DNA of 9,413 nt. Origin: an uncultured Loktanella sp. Lineage in GTDB: Bacteria; Pseudomonadota; Alphaproteobacteria; Rhodobacterales; Rhodobacteraceae. Below, piece by piece: positions 1-6,594 of the stretch. The notes below the pieces were generated by a model, which saw only the letters and a program-made list of their open reading frames with translations, did no database searches and was not told the DNA's origin. Location: positions 1 through 9,413 of the forward strand of contig CAJXTP010000101.1 of NCBI GenBank assembly GCA_913061335.1, given 5' to 3'. Every line of letters starts with the position of its first letter. Position 1 is the first letter of the stretch. The position numbers were made by a program, and so were the translations under genes.

Positions 1-20
1 GAGATGTGTATAAGAGACAG
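1..20 (+). other. Nextera transposase adapter remnant (non-genomic)
   Basis: Bases 2-20 read AGATGTGTATAAGAGACAG, the 19-bp Tn5 mosaic end used in Nextera/tagmentation libraries. The preceding G fits the read-2 side adapter, which ends in GG before the mosaic end; the read-1 adapter has a C there. The sequence sits exactly at the window edge, and mnmG homology begins immediately after it. It is therefore untrimmed library adapter, not organism DNA. It supplies an in-frame ATG at 4-6 and would be translated as MCIRDS, giving the truncated mnmG a false start. Confidence 0.96.
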
Positions 21-21
21 T

Positions 22-1698
22 GATGGCGCAATGGGACGCGTGGCCGACGCAGCCGGTATCCAATTCCGCCTTCTTAACCGCAAAAAGGGCCCCGCTGTTC
101 AAGGTCCCCGCGCCCAAGCCGACCGAAAACTCTACCGTCAAGCAATGCAAAACGAGATCAACACGGCGAAAGACCTTGATGTTATCATCGGCGAAGCCGT
201 TGATTTGGTGATGGATGGGAGCCGCGTTGTCGGTCTTTTGCTCGCAGATGGGTCCGAAGTTCGCGCGCGGACAGTCATTTTGACGACAGGCACATTCTTA
301 CGTGGCGTTATCCACATTGGCGATGTGGCAAAGCCCGGTGGCCGTATGGGCGAAAAGCCCTCTGTCAAAATGGCAGAGCGGCTCGACGGATTTGGCTTGC
401 CATTGGGGCGGCTTAAGACCGGTACGCCGCCTCGGCTCGACGGGCGGACCATCAATTGGTCCATCCTAGAAATGCAGCCCGGTGACGACGACCCGACGCT
501 GTTTTCATTCCTTTCCAAAAAGGCGACAGCCCCGCAAATTTCATGTGGCATCACGCACACCAATCAGCAAACCCATGATATCATACAGAAAAACCTAAGC
601 CGTTCCGCAATGTACGGCGGCCATATTGAAGGCGTCGGCCCGCGATACTGCCCCTCAATAGAAGATAAGGTTGTTCGCTTTGCCGACAAAACGTCTCACC
701 AAATTTTCTTAGAACCAGAAGGCGCGGACGACTATACTGTCTATCCGAACGGTATCTCGACGTCGCTCCCTATTGATGCGCAAGAAGCCTACGTCGCATC
801 AATCGTTGGACTGGAAAACGCAAAAATCTTGCAACCAGGTTATGCAATTGAGTACGACTACATTGACCCACGCGCACTGCGATCGACGTTGGAACTGCGC
901 GATGTGCCGGGCCTTTTTCTCGCCGGTCAAATCAACGGAACAACAGGTTACGAAGAAGCAGCGGCGCAAGGTCTCGTCGCAGGCCTAAACGCAGCGCAGC
1001 AAGCAAAATCAGGCGACCCCGTCTATTTTGAACGGCGTCATTCCTACATCGGCGTGATGATTGATGATCTGACGACGCGCGGTGTATCAGAGCCATATCG
1101 CATGTTCACATCACGCGCCGAATTCCGGCTTTCGTTGCGGGCCGACAACGCGGACCAACGCCTTACGGCTTGGGGTCACGAACTTGGATGCGTCGGACCT
1201 GACCGCTGGTCTTCGTTTTCGAAAAAAAGAGACGGAATCGAGCAAGTCCGCACCGAGCTCACCAACCTGACGTTTTCAGCGCGTCAAATTGCTGGATTAG
1301 GCGTCAAATTGTCACCAGATGGACCAAAACGGACGGCACTCGATGCGTTAAGCCTCAACGATTTTGATTTCGGCAGTATCGAATCCCTTTTGGGCCATTC
1401 TGCGTCGGGCACATCTGATATCCAACAACAGGTGAAGAATGATGCGCTTTACGCTCATTATATCGCGCGGCAAGCCAAGGACATCGCGGCGCTAGAACGC
1501 GATGAGAAACACGTTCTCCCATCGGACATGAGCTATTCCGAAATTGTTGGCCTGTCCAATGAGCTGGTGCAAAAGCTTCAACGTGTACAGCCAAAAGACG
1601 TTGCACAAGCAGGGCGCATCGATGGTATGACGCCGGCGGGATTGATGCTCATTGTAGCGTGGTTAAAACGAAAAAACTTAGCGAAAACAGGAAGTTAA
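22..1698 (+). CDS. mnmG: tRNA U34 carboxymethylaminomethylation enzyme MnmG, 5'-truncated
   Basis: MnmG (GidA) is the FAD- and NADH-dependent partner of MnmE in the cytosol; together they install the (carboxymethyl)aminomethyl group at C5 of wobble uridine 34 in certain tRNAs. Genuine coding begins at base 22 with DGAMGRVADAAGIQFR, aligning to about residue 67 of the E. coli protein (629 aa). Some 65 residues are missing, including the N-terminal FAD-binding GxGxxG and the first conserved cysteine. Remaining landmarks are KGPAVQGPRAQADR, GRLKTGTPPRLDGR, ITHTNQQTHD, GPRYCPSIEDK (the second conserved cysteine, codon 649-651), LAGQINGTTGYEEAAAQG, EPYRMFTSRAEFR, and the helical C-terminal GLSNEL and GMTPAGLMLIVAWLKR segments. 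The frame is intact to TAA. The ATG at 4 is adapter-derived and must not be used as a start. rsmG follows 3 bp downstream, the classic gidA-gidB order. Confidence 0.97.
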   Translation, partial: DGAMGRVADAAGIQFRLLNRKKGPAVQGPRAQADRKLYRQAMQNEINTAKDLDVIIGEAVDLVMDGSRVVGLLLADGSEVRARTVILTTGTFLRGVIHIGDVAKPGGRMGEKPSVKMAERLDGFGLPLGRLKTGTPPRLDGRTINWSILEMQPGDDDPTLFSFLSKKATAPQISCGITHTNQQTHDIIQKNLSRSAMYGGHIEGVGPRYCPSIEDKVVRFADKTSHQIFLEPEGADDYTVYPNGISTSLPIDAQEAYVASIVGLENAKILQPGYAIEYDYIDPRALRSTLELRDVPGLFLAGQINGTTGYEEAAAQGLVAGLNAAQQAKSGDPVYFERRHSYIGVMIDDLTTRGVSEPYRMFTSRAEFRLSLRADNADQRLTAWGHELGCVGPDRWSSFSKKRDGIEQVRTELTNLTFSARQIAGLGVKLSPDGPKRTALDALSLNDFDFGSIESLLGHSASGTSDIQQQVKNDALYAHYIARQAKDIAALERDEKHVLPSDMSYSEIVGLSNELVQKLQRVQPKDVAQAGRIDGMTPAGLMLIVAWLKRKNLAKTGS

Positions 1699-1701
1699 AT
1701 C

Positions 1702-2313
1702 TTGAAAACCCTCTCCGGAATAGATGTTTCACGTGAAACAATTGATCGTTTATGCAAGTTCGAAGACATTGTTCTAAAATGGAACCCAAAGATAAATTTG
1801 ATCGCCAAAAGTACCATCAATGACGTTTGGGATCGGCATATCAAAGATTCCGCGCAGCTATTTCAATACGCGCCTGTGAATGTTTCCAGATGGCTTGATA
1901 TCGGGAGCGGTGGGGGCTTTCCAGGTATCGTTATGGCCGCAATGTCAGTGGGTCTCGGTCACCAAACTGAGTTTACATTTGTTGAAAGCGACCAGCGAAA
2001 ATCAACCTTTTTAAGAGCCGCAGCCCGAGAGCTGGATCTAAAAATTACCGTATTGGCCGAACGGGTCGAGGAAACCGAAGCGCAAAACGCTGACGTAATT
2101 ACTGCCCGCGCTTTAAAGTCCGTATCAGAACTTATGCCCATGTTAGACAGGCATCTTGCCGCCGATGGTATCGCAATTCTACCCAAGGGGCGGACATTTG
2201 CAGATGAAATACCAGCCGCACGTAATAATTGGCGCTTTGATATGACGGAACATGCCAGTATCACTGATGCAGACGCTCGTATCCTTATTGTGAAAGATAT
2301 TGCCAGTGATTGA
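1702..2313 (+). CDS. rsmG: 16S rRNA (guanine-527-N7)-methyltransferase RsmG
   Basis: RsmG (GidB) uses S-adenosylmethionine to methylate N7 of G527 in the 530 loop of 16S rRNA; in known species its loss gives low-level streptomycin resistance. The 203-residue product is close to E. coli's 207. Visible landmarks are NLIAKST (32-38), RHIKDS (45-50), the SAM-binding glycine loop LDIGSGGGFPGI (65-76), the acidic end of the next strand in FVESDQRK (93-100), and ITARALKSVSEL (133-144). The start is TTG at 1702, supported by a Shine-Dalgarno-like AGGAAG at 1689-1694 with a 7-base spacer that lies inside the end of mnmG. No in-frame ATG competes before the conserved VSRETI. Residues 8-13 are encoded across a perfect parS palindrome, so this part of the sequence does two jobs. 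The 3' end overlaps the start of parA. Confidence 0.96.
   Translation: MKTLSGIDVSRETIDRLCKFEDIVLKWNPKINLIAKSTINDVWDRHIKDSAQLFQYAPVNVSRWLDIGSGGGFPGIVMAAMSVGLGHQTEFTFVESDQRKSTFLRAAARELDLKITVLAERVEETEAQNADVITARALKSVSELMPMLDRHLAADGIAILPKGRTFADEIPAARNNWRFDMTEHASITDADARILIVKDIASD
1725..1740. promoter_or_regulatory. parS: parS centromere site (ParB binding), inside rsmG
   Basis: The bases TGTTTCACGTGAAACA form a perfect 16-bp palindrome identical to the bacterial chromosomal parS consensus (TGTTNCACGTGAAACA). In rsmG the codons covering it spell D-V-S-R-E-T. parA and parB lie directly downstream, so a complete partition cassette is present. A given 16-mer is expected about 2 x 10^-6 times by chance in this length. 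By family knowledge ParB loads here as a CTP-dependent clamp, spreads along DNA, and is moved by ParA. I noticed no second copy in the window. Confidence 0.95.
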
Positions 2314-3124
2314 TCATAGCCGCGCTCCGGGCCCAAAAATTATCGCGATTGCGAACCAAAAAGGCGGTGTTGGTAAGACAACAACAACAATAAACCTTGG
2401 CGCGGCTCTCGCTGAAGTAGGAAAGCGCATTCTTCTGATCGATCTCGATCCGCAAGGCAACGCGTCAACCGGCCTTGGTATCGGTTATGATAATCGCGAA
2501 GTGACGACATATGACCTTATTTCCGGCGACGCAGTGCCCTCCGAGGCAATCCAAAAAACAAACGTCGCAAATCTTTGGATTGTTCCGGCGACCACGGACC
2601 TTAGTTCCGCTGATATTGAGCTTATCGCCAACGAAAAGCGCAGTTTCCTCCTTCGGGATGCTCTGCGGCAGACTGGAATGGATGCATTTGCATTCGATTA
2701 TGTCCTAATCGACTGCCCGCCGTCGCTCAATATTTTAACTGTTAATGCGATGGTCGCAGCGGACGGTGTTGTTGTGCCGCTGCAAAGTGAATTCTTCGCG
2801 CTCGAAGGATTGTCACAGCTTATGCTTACGATCCGCGAAATTCGTGAGACAGCAAACGCCAATTTGCGGATCGAAGGTGTCGTTTTAACCATGTACGACA
2901 AGCGAAACAACCTGTCCCAGCAGGTCGAAGCAGACGCGCGCGACAATCTTGGTGAACTTGTGTTTCAAACCATGATCCCGCGCAACATCCGCCTAAGCGA
3001 GGCGCCGTCGTTCGCCGCACCTGTTTTGACCTACGATTCGCAATCCAAGGGAAGCACGGCATATCGTGCACTGGCCCAAGAACTCATCCTGAACGATCGT
3101 AAACGCAAGAACAAGGTGGCCTAA
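2306..3124 (+). CDS. parA: Chromosome partitioning ATPase ParA (Soj)
   Basis: ParA dimerises with ATP, binds DNA nonspecifically over the nucleoid, and is stimulated to hydrolyse ATP by ParB, which pulls the duplicated parS regions apart. With GTG at 2306 the product has 272 residues. It carries the deviant Walker A KGGVGKTTT (19-27) including the signature first lysine, the A' motif LLIDLDPQGN (43-52), and Walker B YVLIDCPPS (132-140). The C-terminal RLSEAPSFAAPVL is typical of chromosomal ParA/Soj. GTG 2306 is preferred because it gives MIDHSRAPGPKIIA, like family N-termini, and has TGAAAG at 2291-2296 at reasonable spacing. TTG at 2300 would add only two residues. The start overlaps the rsmG stop by 8 bp, suggesting translational coupling. 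The TAA stop abuts the parB ATG directly. Confidence 0.96.
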   Translation: MIDHSRAPGPKIIAIANQKGGVGKTTTTINLGAALAEVGKRILLIDLDPQGNASTGLGIGYDNREVTTYDLISGDAVPSEAIQKTNVANLWIVPATTDLSSADIELIANEKRSFLLRDALRQTGMDAFAFDYVLIDCPPSLNILTVNAMVAADGVVVPLQSEFFALEGLSQLMLTIREIRETANANLRIEGVVLTMYDKRNNLSQQVEADARDNLGELVFQTMIPRNIRLSEAPSFAAPVLTYDSQSKGSTAYRALAQELILNDRKRKNKVA

Positions 3125-4021
3125 ATGACTGACAAGAAAACAAAAAAACGCGGTCTGGGTCGTGGTTTGTCTGCCCTTATGTCCGACGTCACGCAAGAGA
3201 TTGCGCCGCAGGTTGGTCAAGCACCGCGTCGTGCTGATTTCTTTGTTCCCGTTGAGCAAGTTCAGCCAAACCCAGACCAGCCGCGCCGCGCTTTTGACGA
3301 CGCCGCACTGCAAGAGCTCGCTGCATCTATCGCGGAAAAGGGCGTAATTCAGCCCCTTATCGTCCGTGAACACCCAACCCGTACCGGCATTTATGAAATC
3401 GTCGCTGGCGAACGTCGCTGGCGCGCGTCTCAGATCGCGCAACTTCACGATGTCCCCGTTGTCGTGCGGCAATATACCGATACAGAAGTCCTCGAAGTAG
3501 CGATTATCGAGAATATCCAGCGTGCGGACCTTAACCCAATCGACGAGGGTGCAGGTTACCGCCAGCTCATGCAGAAATTTGGCCACACCCAAGAACAGCT
3601 GTCTTCTGTTTTGGGCAAAAGCCGCAGCCACATCGCAAACGTCATTCGTCTGCTAAGCCTCCCAGACGGCGTGCGAACGTATCTTGTCGAAGGAAAGCTG
3701 ACCGCCGGTCATGCGCGCACGCTTATTGGTCACGATGATGCGCAGCGCTTGGCGGACCATATTGTTAAGACTGGTATGTCTGTCAGAGATGCCGAAAAGC
3801 TTGCAAAGCAGGGTCTAACAAAGACGAAGACAGCAAAAACCGCCAAAATATCGACCATCAAAGACGCGGACACCGTGCAAATCGAAGGTGAACTTTCTGC
3901 GGCCTTGGGTATGAAGGTGACGATCGATCACGCAGCTGGAAACGAAGGTGGGCGTCTCAGCGTAAGCTACCGCAATCTTGATCAGCTCGATGATCTGCTT
4001 CGTGCTTTGTCCGGCGGCTAG
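3125..4021 (+). CDS. parB: Chromosome partitioning protein ParB (Spo0J)
   Basis: ParB recognises parS and acts as a CTP-dependent DNA clamp that recruits ParA and often SMC. The 298-residue product has all expected parts in order: N-terminal ParA-contacting peptide KKRGLGRGLSALM (7-19), GVIQPLIV (73-80), the GERRWR motif (95-100), ENIQR (129-133), a helix-turn-helix around 155-180 (LSSVLGKSRSHIANVIRLL), a lysine/threonine-rich linker (about 231-246), and a short C-terminal dimerisation domain ending in LDDLLRALSGG. ATG at 3125 directly follows the parA TAA; AAGGTG at 3113-3118, six bases upstream, is a good Shine-Dalgarno placed in the parA tail. Its cognate parS lies 1.4 kb upstream in rsmG. 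The stop codon overlaps the hemW stop on the opposite strand. Confidence 0.97.
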   Translation: MTDKKTKKRGLGRGLSALMSDVTQEIAPQVGQAPRRADFFVPVEQVQPNPDQPRRAFDDAALQELAASIAEKGVIQPLIVREHPTRTGIYEIVAGERRWRASQIAQLHDVPVVVRQYTDTEVLEVAIIENIQRADLNPIDEGAGYRQLMQKFGHTQEQLSSVLGKSRSHIANVIRLLSLPDGVRTYLVEGKLTAGHARTLIGHDDAQRLADHIVKTGMSVRDAEKLAKQGLTKTKTAKTAKISTIKDADTVQIEGELSAALGMKVTIDHAAGNEGGRLSVSYRNLDQLDDLLRALSGG

Positions 4022-5178
4022 GAAGAACCCGTCAAAAGCTGCCGCAAAATGGCGTTCAAAACGGGGCGTCCTGCTTGTGTAGTGCATAGCTGATCTTGGT
4101 CGAGTGAAAGCATACCCATATCAACTAAGTCATTGATATTTTTATCAAAAACACCACGTCCGCCTGCAATACGTCCAAGATCTACGCCCTCCGTCAGGCG
4201 CAGTCCCATCAGTAGAAACTCAATCGACTGATCCTCTTGGGATAGCGCCGTTTGGCTTTGTTCGCCCGATCCGGTCTTGCGAACTGTATTAAGCCATTTT
4301 CCAGGCGCCAACGCTGTTTCCGTTGCAAACCGCTGTCCGTTCAGCGTAACCCGACCATGTGCCCCTGGTCCGATTCCAACATAGTCGCCATAGGTCCAAT
4401 AGATTCTATTGTGCGTGCTTTGCGCGCCAATTTTTGCGTGATTAGACACTTCATATGCCGGAAAACCAGACTCTCCGCAAATGTCTTGGGTCGCTTCATA
4501 CATATCAGCCGCGCGGTCATCGTCCGGCAAGCCTGCGAGCTTTCCAGCGGCATATCGATCACCAAACGCAGTCCCAGATTCAATCGTCAATTGGTACAGC
4601 GACACATGGTCGATTGCCATCGACAGCGCCGATTTCAGTTCCGCCTGCCAATCGGCCAAAGTCTGATTTTGCCGCGCATAAATTAGATCAAAGCTAACGC
4701 GATCAAACTCGCGCCGCGCCACATCAAACGCGGCCATCGCATCTTTTGCCGAATGCAAACGACCAAGCGCCTTTAGATCCACATCGTTCAACGCCTGAAT
4801 GCCCATGGAAACGCGGTTCACGCCAGCTTGGCGGTAACCCGCAAATCGCCCGGCTTCCACAGATGTCGGATTGGCCTCGAGCGTAATCTCAATATCGTTG
4901 GCAATGGTCCAAGTATCCCGCACTTTGCGCAAGATCACGTCAACAACTTCTGGGTCCATCAGGCTAGGCGTGCCGCCACCAAAGAACACAGATCGCAAAA
5001 GCCGCCCTTGGGTTACGGCCCCTACCCGCTCGATTTCAGAAACATAGGCTTTTGCCCAGGCCATCTGATCGATATGCGCAACAACATGGCTGTTAAAATC
5101 GCAATACGGGCATTTCGCCTGACAAAACGGCCAGTGAATATACAGGCCAAAGCCGGCGTTTTCCCAATCGTCAGGCAA
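4018..5178 (-). CDS. hemW: Heme chaperone HemW (radical SAM, HemN-like)
   Basis: HemW is a radical-SAM protein once called oxygen-independent coproporphyrinogen oxidase; characterised members bind heme and deliver it to respiratory proteins rather than oxidise coproporphyrinogen. Counting from TTG at 5178 (386 aa, normal length) the cluster motif CX3CX2C is C19, C23, C26, in the context FCQAKCPYCDFNSH. The fourth cysteine that marks true HemN (CX3CX2CXC) is replaced by phenylalanine. Also present are FFGGGTPSLM (65-74), YEVSNHA (242-248), and the HemW-type HNRIYW followed by GIGPGAHGR (256-276). The start is uncertain: the open frame extends to ATG 5208 (396 aa) or ATG 5256 (412 aa), but these overlap rdgB by 38 or 86 bp, add unconserved residues, and lack a Shine-Dalgarno. 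TTG 5178 overlaps the rdgB stop by 8 bp. It is the last gene of rph-rdgB-hemW. Confidence 0.94.
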   Translation of the reverse strand: MPDDWENAGFGLYIHWPFCQAKCPYCDFNSHVVAHIDQMAWAKAYVSEIERVGAVTQGRLLRSVFFGGGTPSLMDPEVVDVILRKVRDTWTIANDIEITLEANPTSVEAGRFAGYRQAGVNRVSMGIQALNDVDLKALGRLHSAKDAMAAFDVARREFDRVSFDLIYARQNQTLADWQAELKSALSMAIDHVSLYQLTIESGTAFGDRYAAGKLAGLPDDDRAADMYEATQDICGESGFPAYEVSNHAKIGAQSTHNRIYWTYGDYVGIGPGAHGRVTLNGQRFATETALAPGKWLNTVRKTGSGEQSQTALSQEDQSIEFLLMGLRLTEGVDLGRIAGGRGVFDKNINDLVDMGMLSLDQDQLCTTQAGRPVLNAILRQLLTGSS

Positions 5179-5779
5179 AACAGCCAGCCACAAGTTTTGC
5201 AAACGCATCAGCGCGGTGGCTGATTTTGTTCTTTTCCCAGCGATCCATTTCGCCAAATGTCACATCGTAGCCAGCGGGTTGAAAAATCGGGTCATAACCA
5301 TGGCCCTGATCGCCGCGCATTGGCCAGACAATCTGCCCCGCCATGACGCCTGCAAACACTTCATCGTGTCCATCAGGCCAAGCCAGCACAAGCGTCGAAC
5401 AAAACCGCGCCGTCCGTGGTTCAGGCGCATTTACCGCCTCTAGTTCGTTCCAGCTTCGCGTCATTGCCATAACAAAATCGCGGCCATTGGGTGTTTCGGC
5501 CCAATCGGCCGTATAAACACCCGGCGCACCGCCAAGGCCGTCAATCTCGATCCCGCTGTCATCGGCCAGCGCTGGCAAACCAGTCGCCTTCGCTGCTGCA
5601 TGGGCTTTGATCCGCGCATTCCCAACGAAAGTCGTCTCGGTTTCTTCGGGCTCAGGCAATCCATGATCCGCGTTGGACGACAATTCCACAGCATACGGCT
5701 TTAAAAGATCGGCGATCTCCACAAGCTTTCCAGCGTTATGCGTTGCCACAACCAATCGCGGATCAGTGAATTTGCGCAT
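5171..5779 (-). CDS. rdgB: XTP/dITP diphosphatase RdgB (HAM1 family)
   Basis: This enzyme hydrolyses dITP, ITP and XTP to the monophosphate plus pyrophosphate, keeping deaminated purines out of DNA and RNA. The 202-residue product (E. coli 197) shows the N-terminal substrate-binding THNAGK (13-18), ETTFVGNARIKA (48-59), the metal-binding and catalytic LADDSGIEIDGLGGAPGVYTA (71-91), GHGYDPIF (159-166), and KNKISHRADA (183-192), which corresponds to the base-recognition SHR segment. ATG 5779 immediately follows the rph TAA, and its 3' end overlaps the start of hemW. No clear Shine-Dalgarno precedes it, so translation is probably coupled to rph. The family is widespread and the assignment is secure; substrate preference is inferred from homology. 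Confidence 0.96.
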   Translation of the reverse strand: MRKFTDPRLVVATHNAGKLVEIADLLKPYAVELSSNADHGLPEPEETETTFVGNARIKAHAAAKATGLPALADDSGIEIDGLGGAPGVYTADWAETPNGRDFVMAMTRSWNELEAVNAPEPRTARFCSTLVLAWPDGHDEVFAGVMAGQIVWPMRGDQGHGYDPIFQPAGYDVTFGEMDRWEKNKISHRADAFAKLVAGCFA

Positions 5780-6487
5780 TTAGGAAACCGCTTCTAGCTG
5801 CTTGGCGACCAGCTCGGAAACGCCCTTTTCAGCCAGATCAAGCAGGCCATTCATCTGCGCGCGGGTATAAACCGACCCCTCGGCAGACATTTGAACTTCG
5901 ATCAACTTCCCAGCGGTCATGACAAAGTTACCATCAACGCCAGCTTCGGAATCTTCTGGATAATCCAGATCCAAAACCTCTTGGCCCGCGTAAATCCCGC
6001 AGGAAATCGCTGCAACTGGATCAACCAGCGGGTCAGACGTGATAAGCCCCGCTTTCATCAATTGGTTCACTGCCAGCTTCAGCGCGACCCAACCACCAGT
6101 GACGGACGCACAGCGCGTTCCGCCATCAGCCTGAATAACATCGCAATCCACAACGATCTGGCGTTCACCCAACGCAACGCGATCAACACCAGCGCGCAAG
6201 GACCGCCCGATAAGACGCTGAATTTCTTGCGTGCGACCAGATTGACCATTCTTGGCCTCACGGCGCATCCGCGTATTTGTTGCACGTGGCAGCATCCCGT
6301 ATTCCGCAGTGACCCACCCTAGGCCGGACCCCTTTAAAAACGAAGGCACGCGGCTTTCGATCGACGCAGTGCACAAAACATGGGTATTCCCGCATTTGAT
6401 CAGGCAAGAGCCTTCTGCATGCATGGTCACGCCAGTCTCAATTGTAATTTCACGCATTTCGTTGGTCTGACGGCCTGATGGGCGCAT
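5780..6487 (-). CDS. rph: Ribonuclease PH
   Basis: RNase PH is a phosphate-dependent 3'-5' exoribonuclease, active as a hexameric ring, that trims tRNA precursors to near their CCA end. The 235-residue product (E. coli 238) begins MRPSGR and contains HAEGSCLIKCGNTHVLCTAS (23-42), FLKGSGLGWVTAEYGMLPRA (50-69), GRTQEIQRLIGRSLRA (84-99), the phosphate-binding DGGTR (121-125), and the acidic pair in YPEDSEAGVD (D179, D185) expected at the active site. The start is ATG 6487: it matches the family N-terminus and has AGGAG at 6499-6495, seven bases upstream. An in-frame ATG at 6565 would add 26 unconserved residues across the promoter region and is rejected. It is first in the reverse operon rph-rdgB-hemW and divergent from hrcA. 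Confidence 0.97.
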   Translation of the reverse strand: MRPSGRQTNEMREITIETGVTMHAEGSCLIKCGNTHVLCTASIESRVPSFLKGSGLGWVTAEYGMLPRATNTRMRREAKNGQSGRTQEIQRLIGRSLRAGVDRVALGERQIVVDCDVIQADGGTRCASVTGGWVALKLAVNQLMKAGLITSDPLVDPVAAISCGIYAGQEVLDLDYPEDSEAGVDGNFVMTAGKLIEVQMSAEGSVYTRAQMNGLLDLAEKGVSELVAKQLEAVS

Positions 6488-6594
6488 GGGAAGTCTCCTG
6501 AATATGGGTTGCGTCACGGGGATACGCCGCCCATGTATAAAATCCAAGCCCGATTGACTATGCATCCCGCAGCATCTTCGCTAAACAGGTTCCC
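6488..6594. promoter_or_regulatory. Divergent rph / hrcA intergenic promoter region
   Basis: This 107-bp gap is the only sizeable intergenic space and must hold promoters for both directions. Leftward, TATACA on the reverse strand (6539-6534) is a plausible -10 for rph, but no good -35 is seen at the right spacing; AGGAG at 6499-6495 is the rph ribosome site. Rightward there are two weak possibilities for hrcA: GTTG at 6508-6511 followed after 18 bases by CCCATGT at 6530-6536, resembling an alphaproteobacterial RpoH promoter (CTTG-N17/18-CYTATNT) with one mismatch in each half; or TTGACT at 6554-6559 without a convincing -10. No CIRCE inverted repeat (TTAGCACTC-N9-GAGTGCTAA) is present. That promoters lie here is near certain from the layout; the exact boxes are tentative. 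Confidence 0.5.

Noticed and set aside
4..21. ATG at 4-6 as the native start of mnmG
   Set aside because: It lies inside the Nextera mosaic end and the resulting MCIRDS peptide has no counterpart in MnmG; homologous sequence starts at base 22 in mid-protein.
2735..2745. Two TTAA half-sites in parA as a CtrA box
   Set aside because: The spacing is 3 bases rather than the 7 needed for TTAA-N7-TTAA, and the site is deep inside a coding region.
4000..4060. Intrinsic terminator between parB and hemW
   Set aside because: No GC-rich inverted repeat followed by a T-run is visible on either strand; the genes overlap by four bases.
4828..5223. 131-residue forward open frame opposite hemW
   Set aside because: It is the antisense shadow of a well-supported HemW with intact motifs; it has no recognisable domain and no ribosome site. 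The same applies to the long reverse frames opposite parA-parB (2993-3631) and opposite mnmG (138-563).
6488..6565. N-terminal extension of rph to ATG 6565
   Set aside because: The 26 extra residues do not match the RNase PH family, whose proteins start MRP-; ATG 6487 has an excellent AGGAG at 7-base spacing, and the extension would consume the divergent promoter region.
6488..6594. CIRCE operator ahead of hrcA
   Set aside because: I looked for TTAGCACTC and GAGTGCTAA halves on both strands and found neither.
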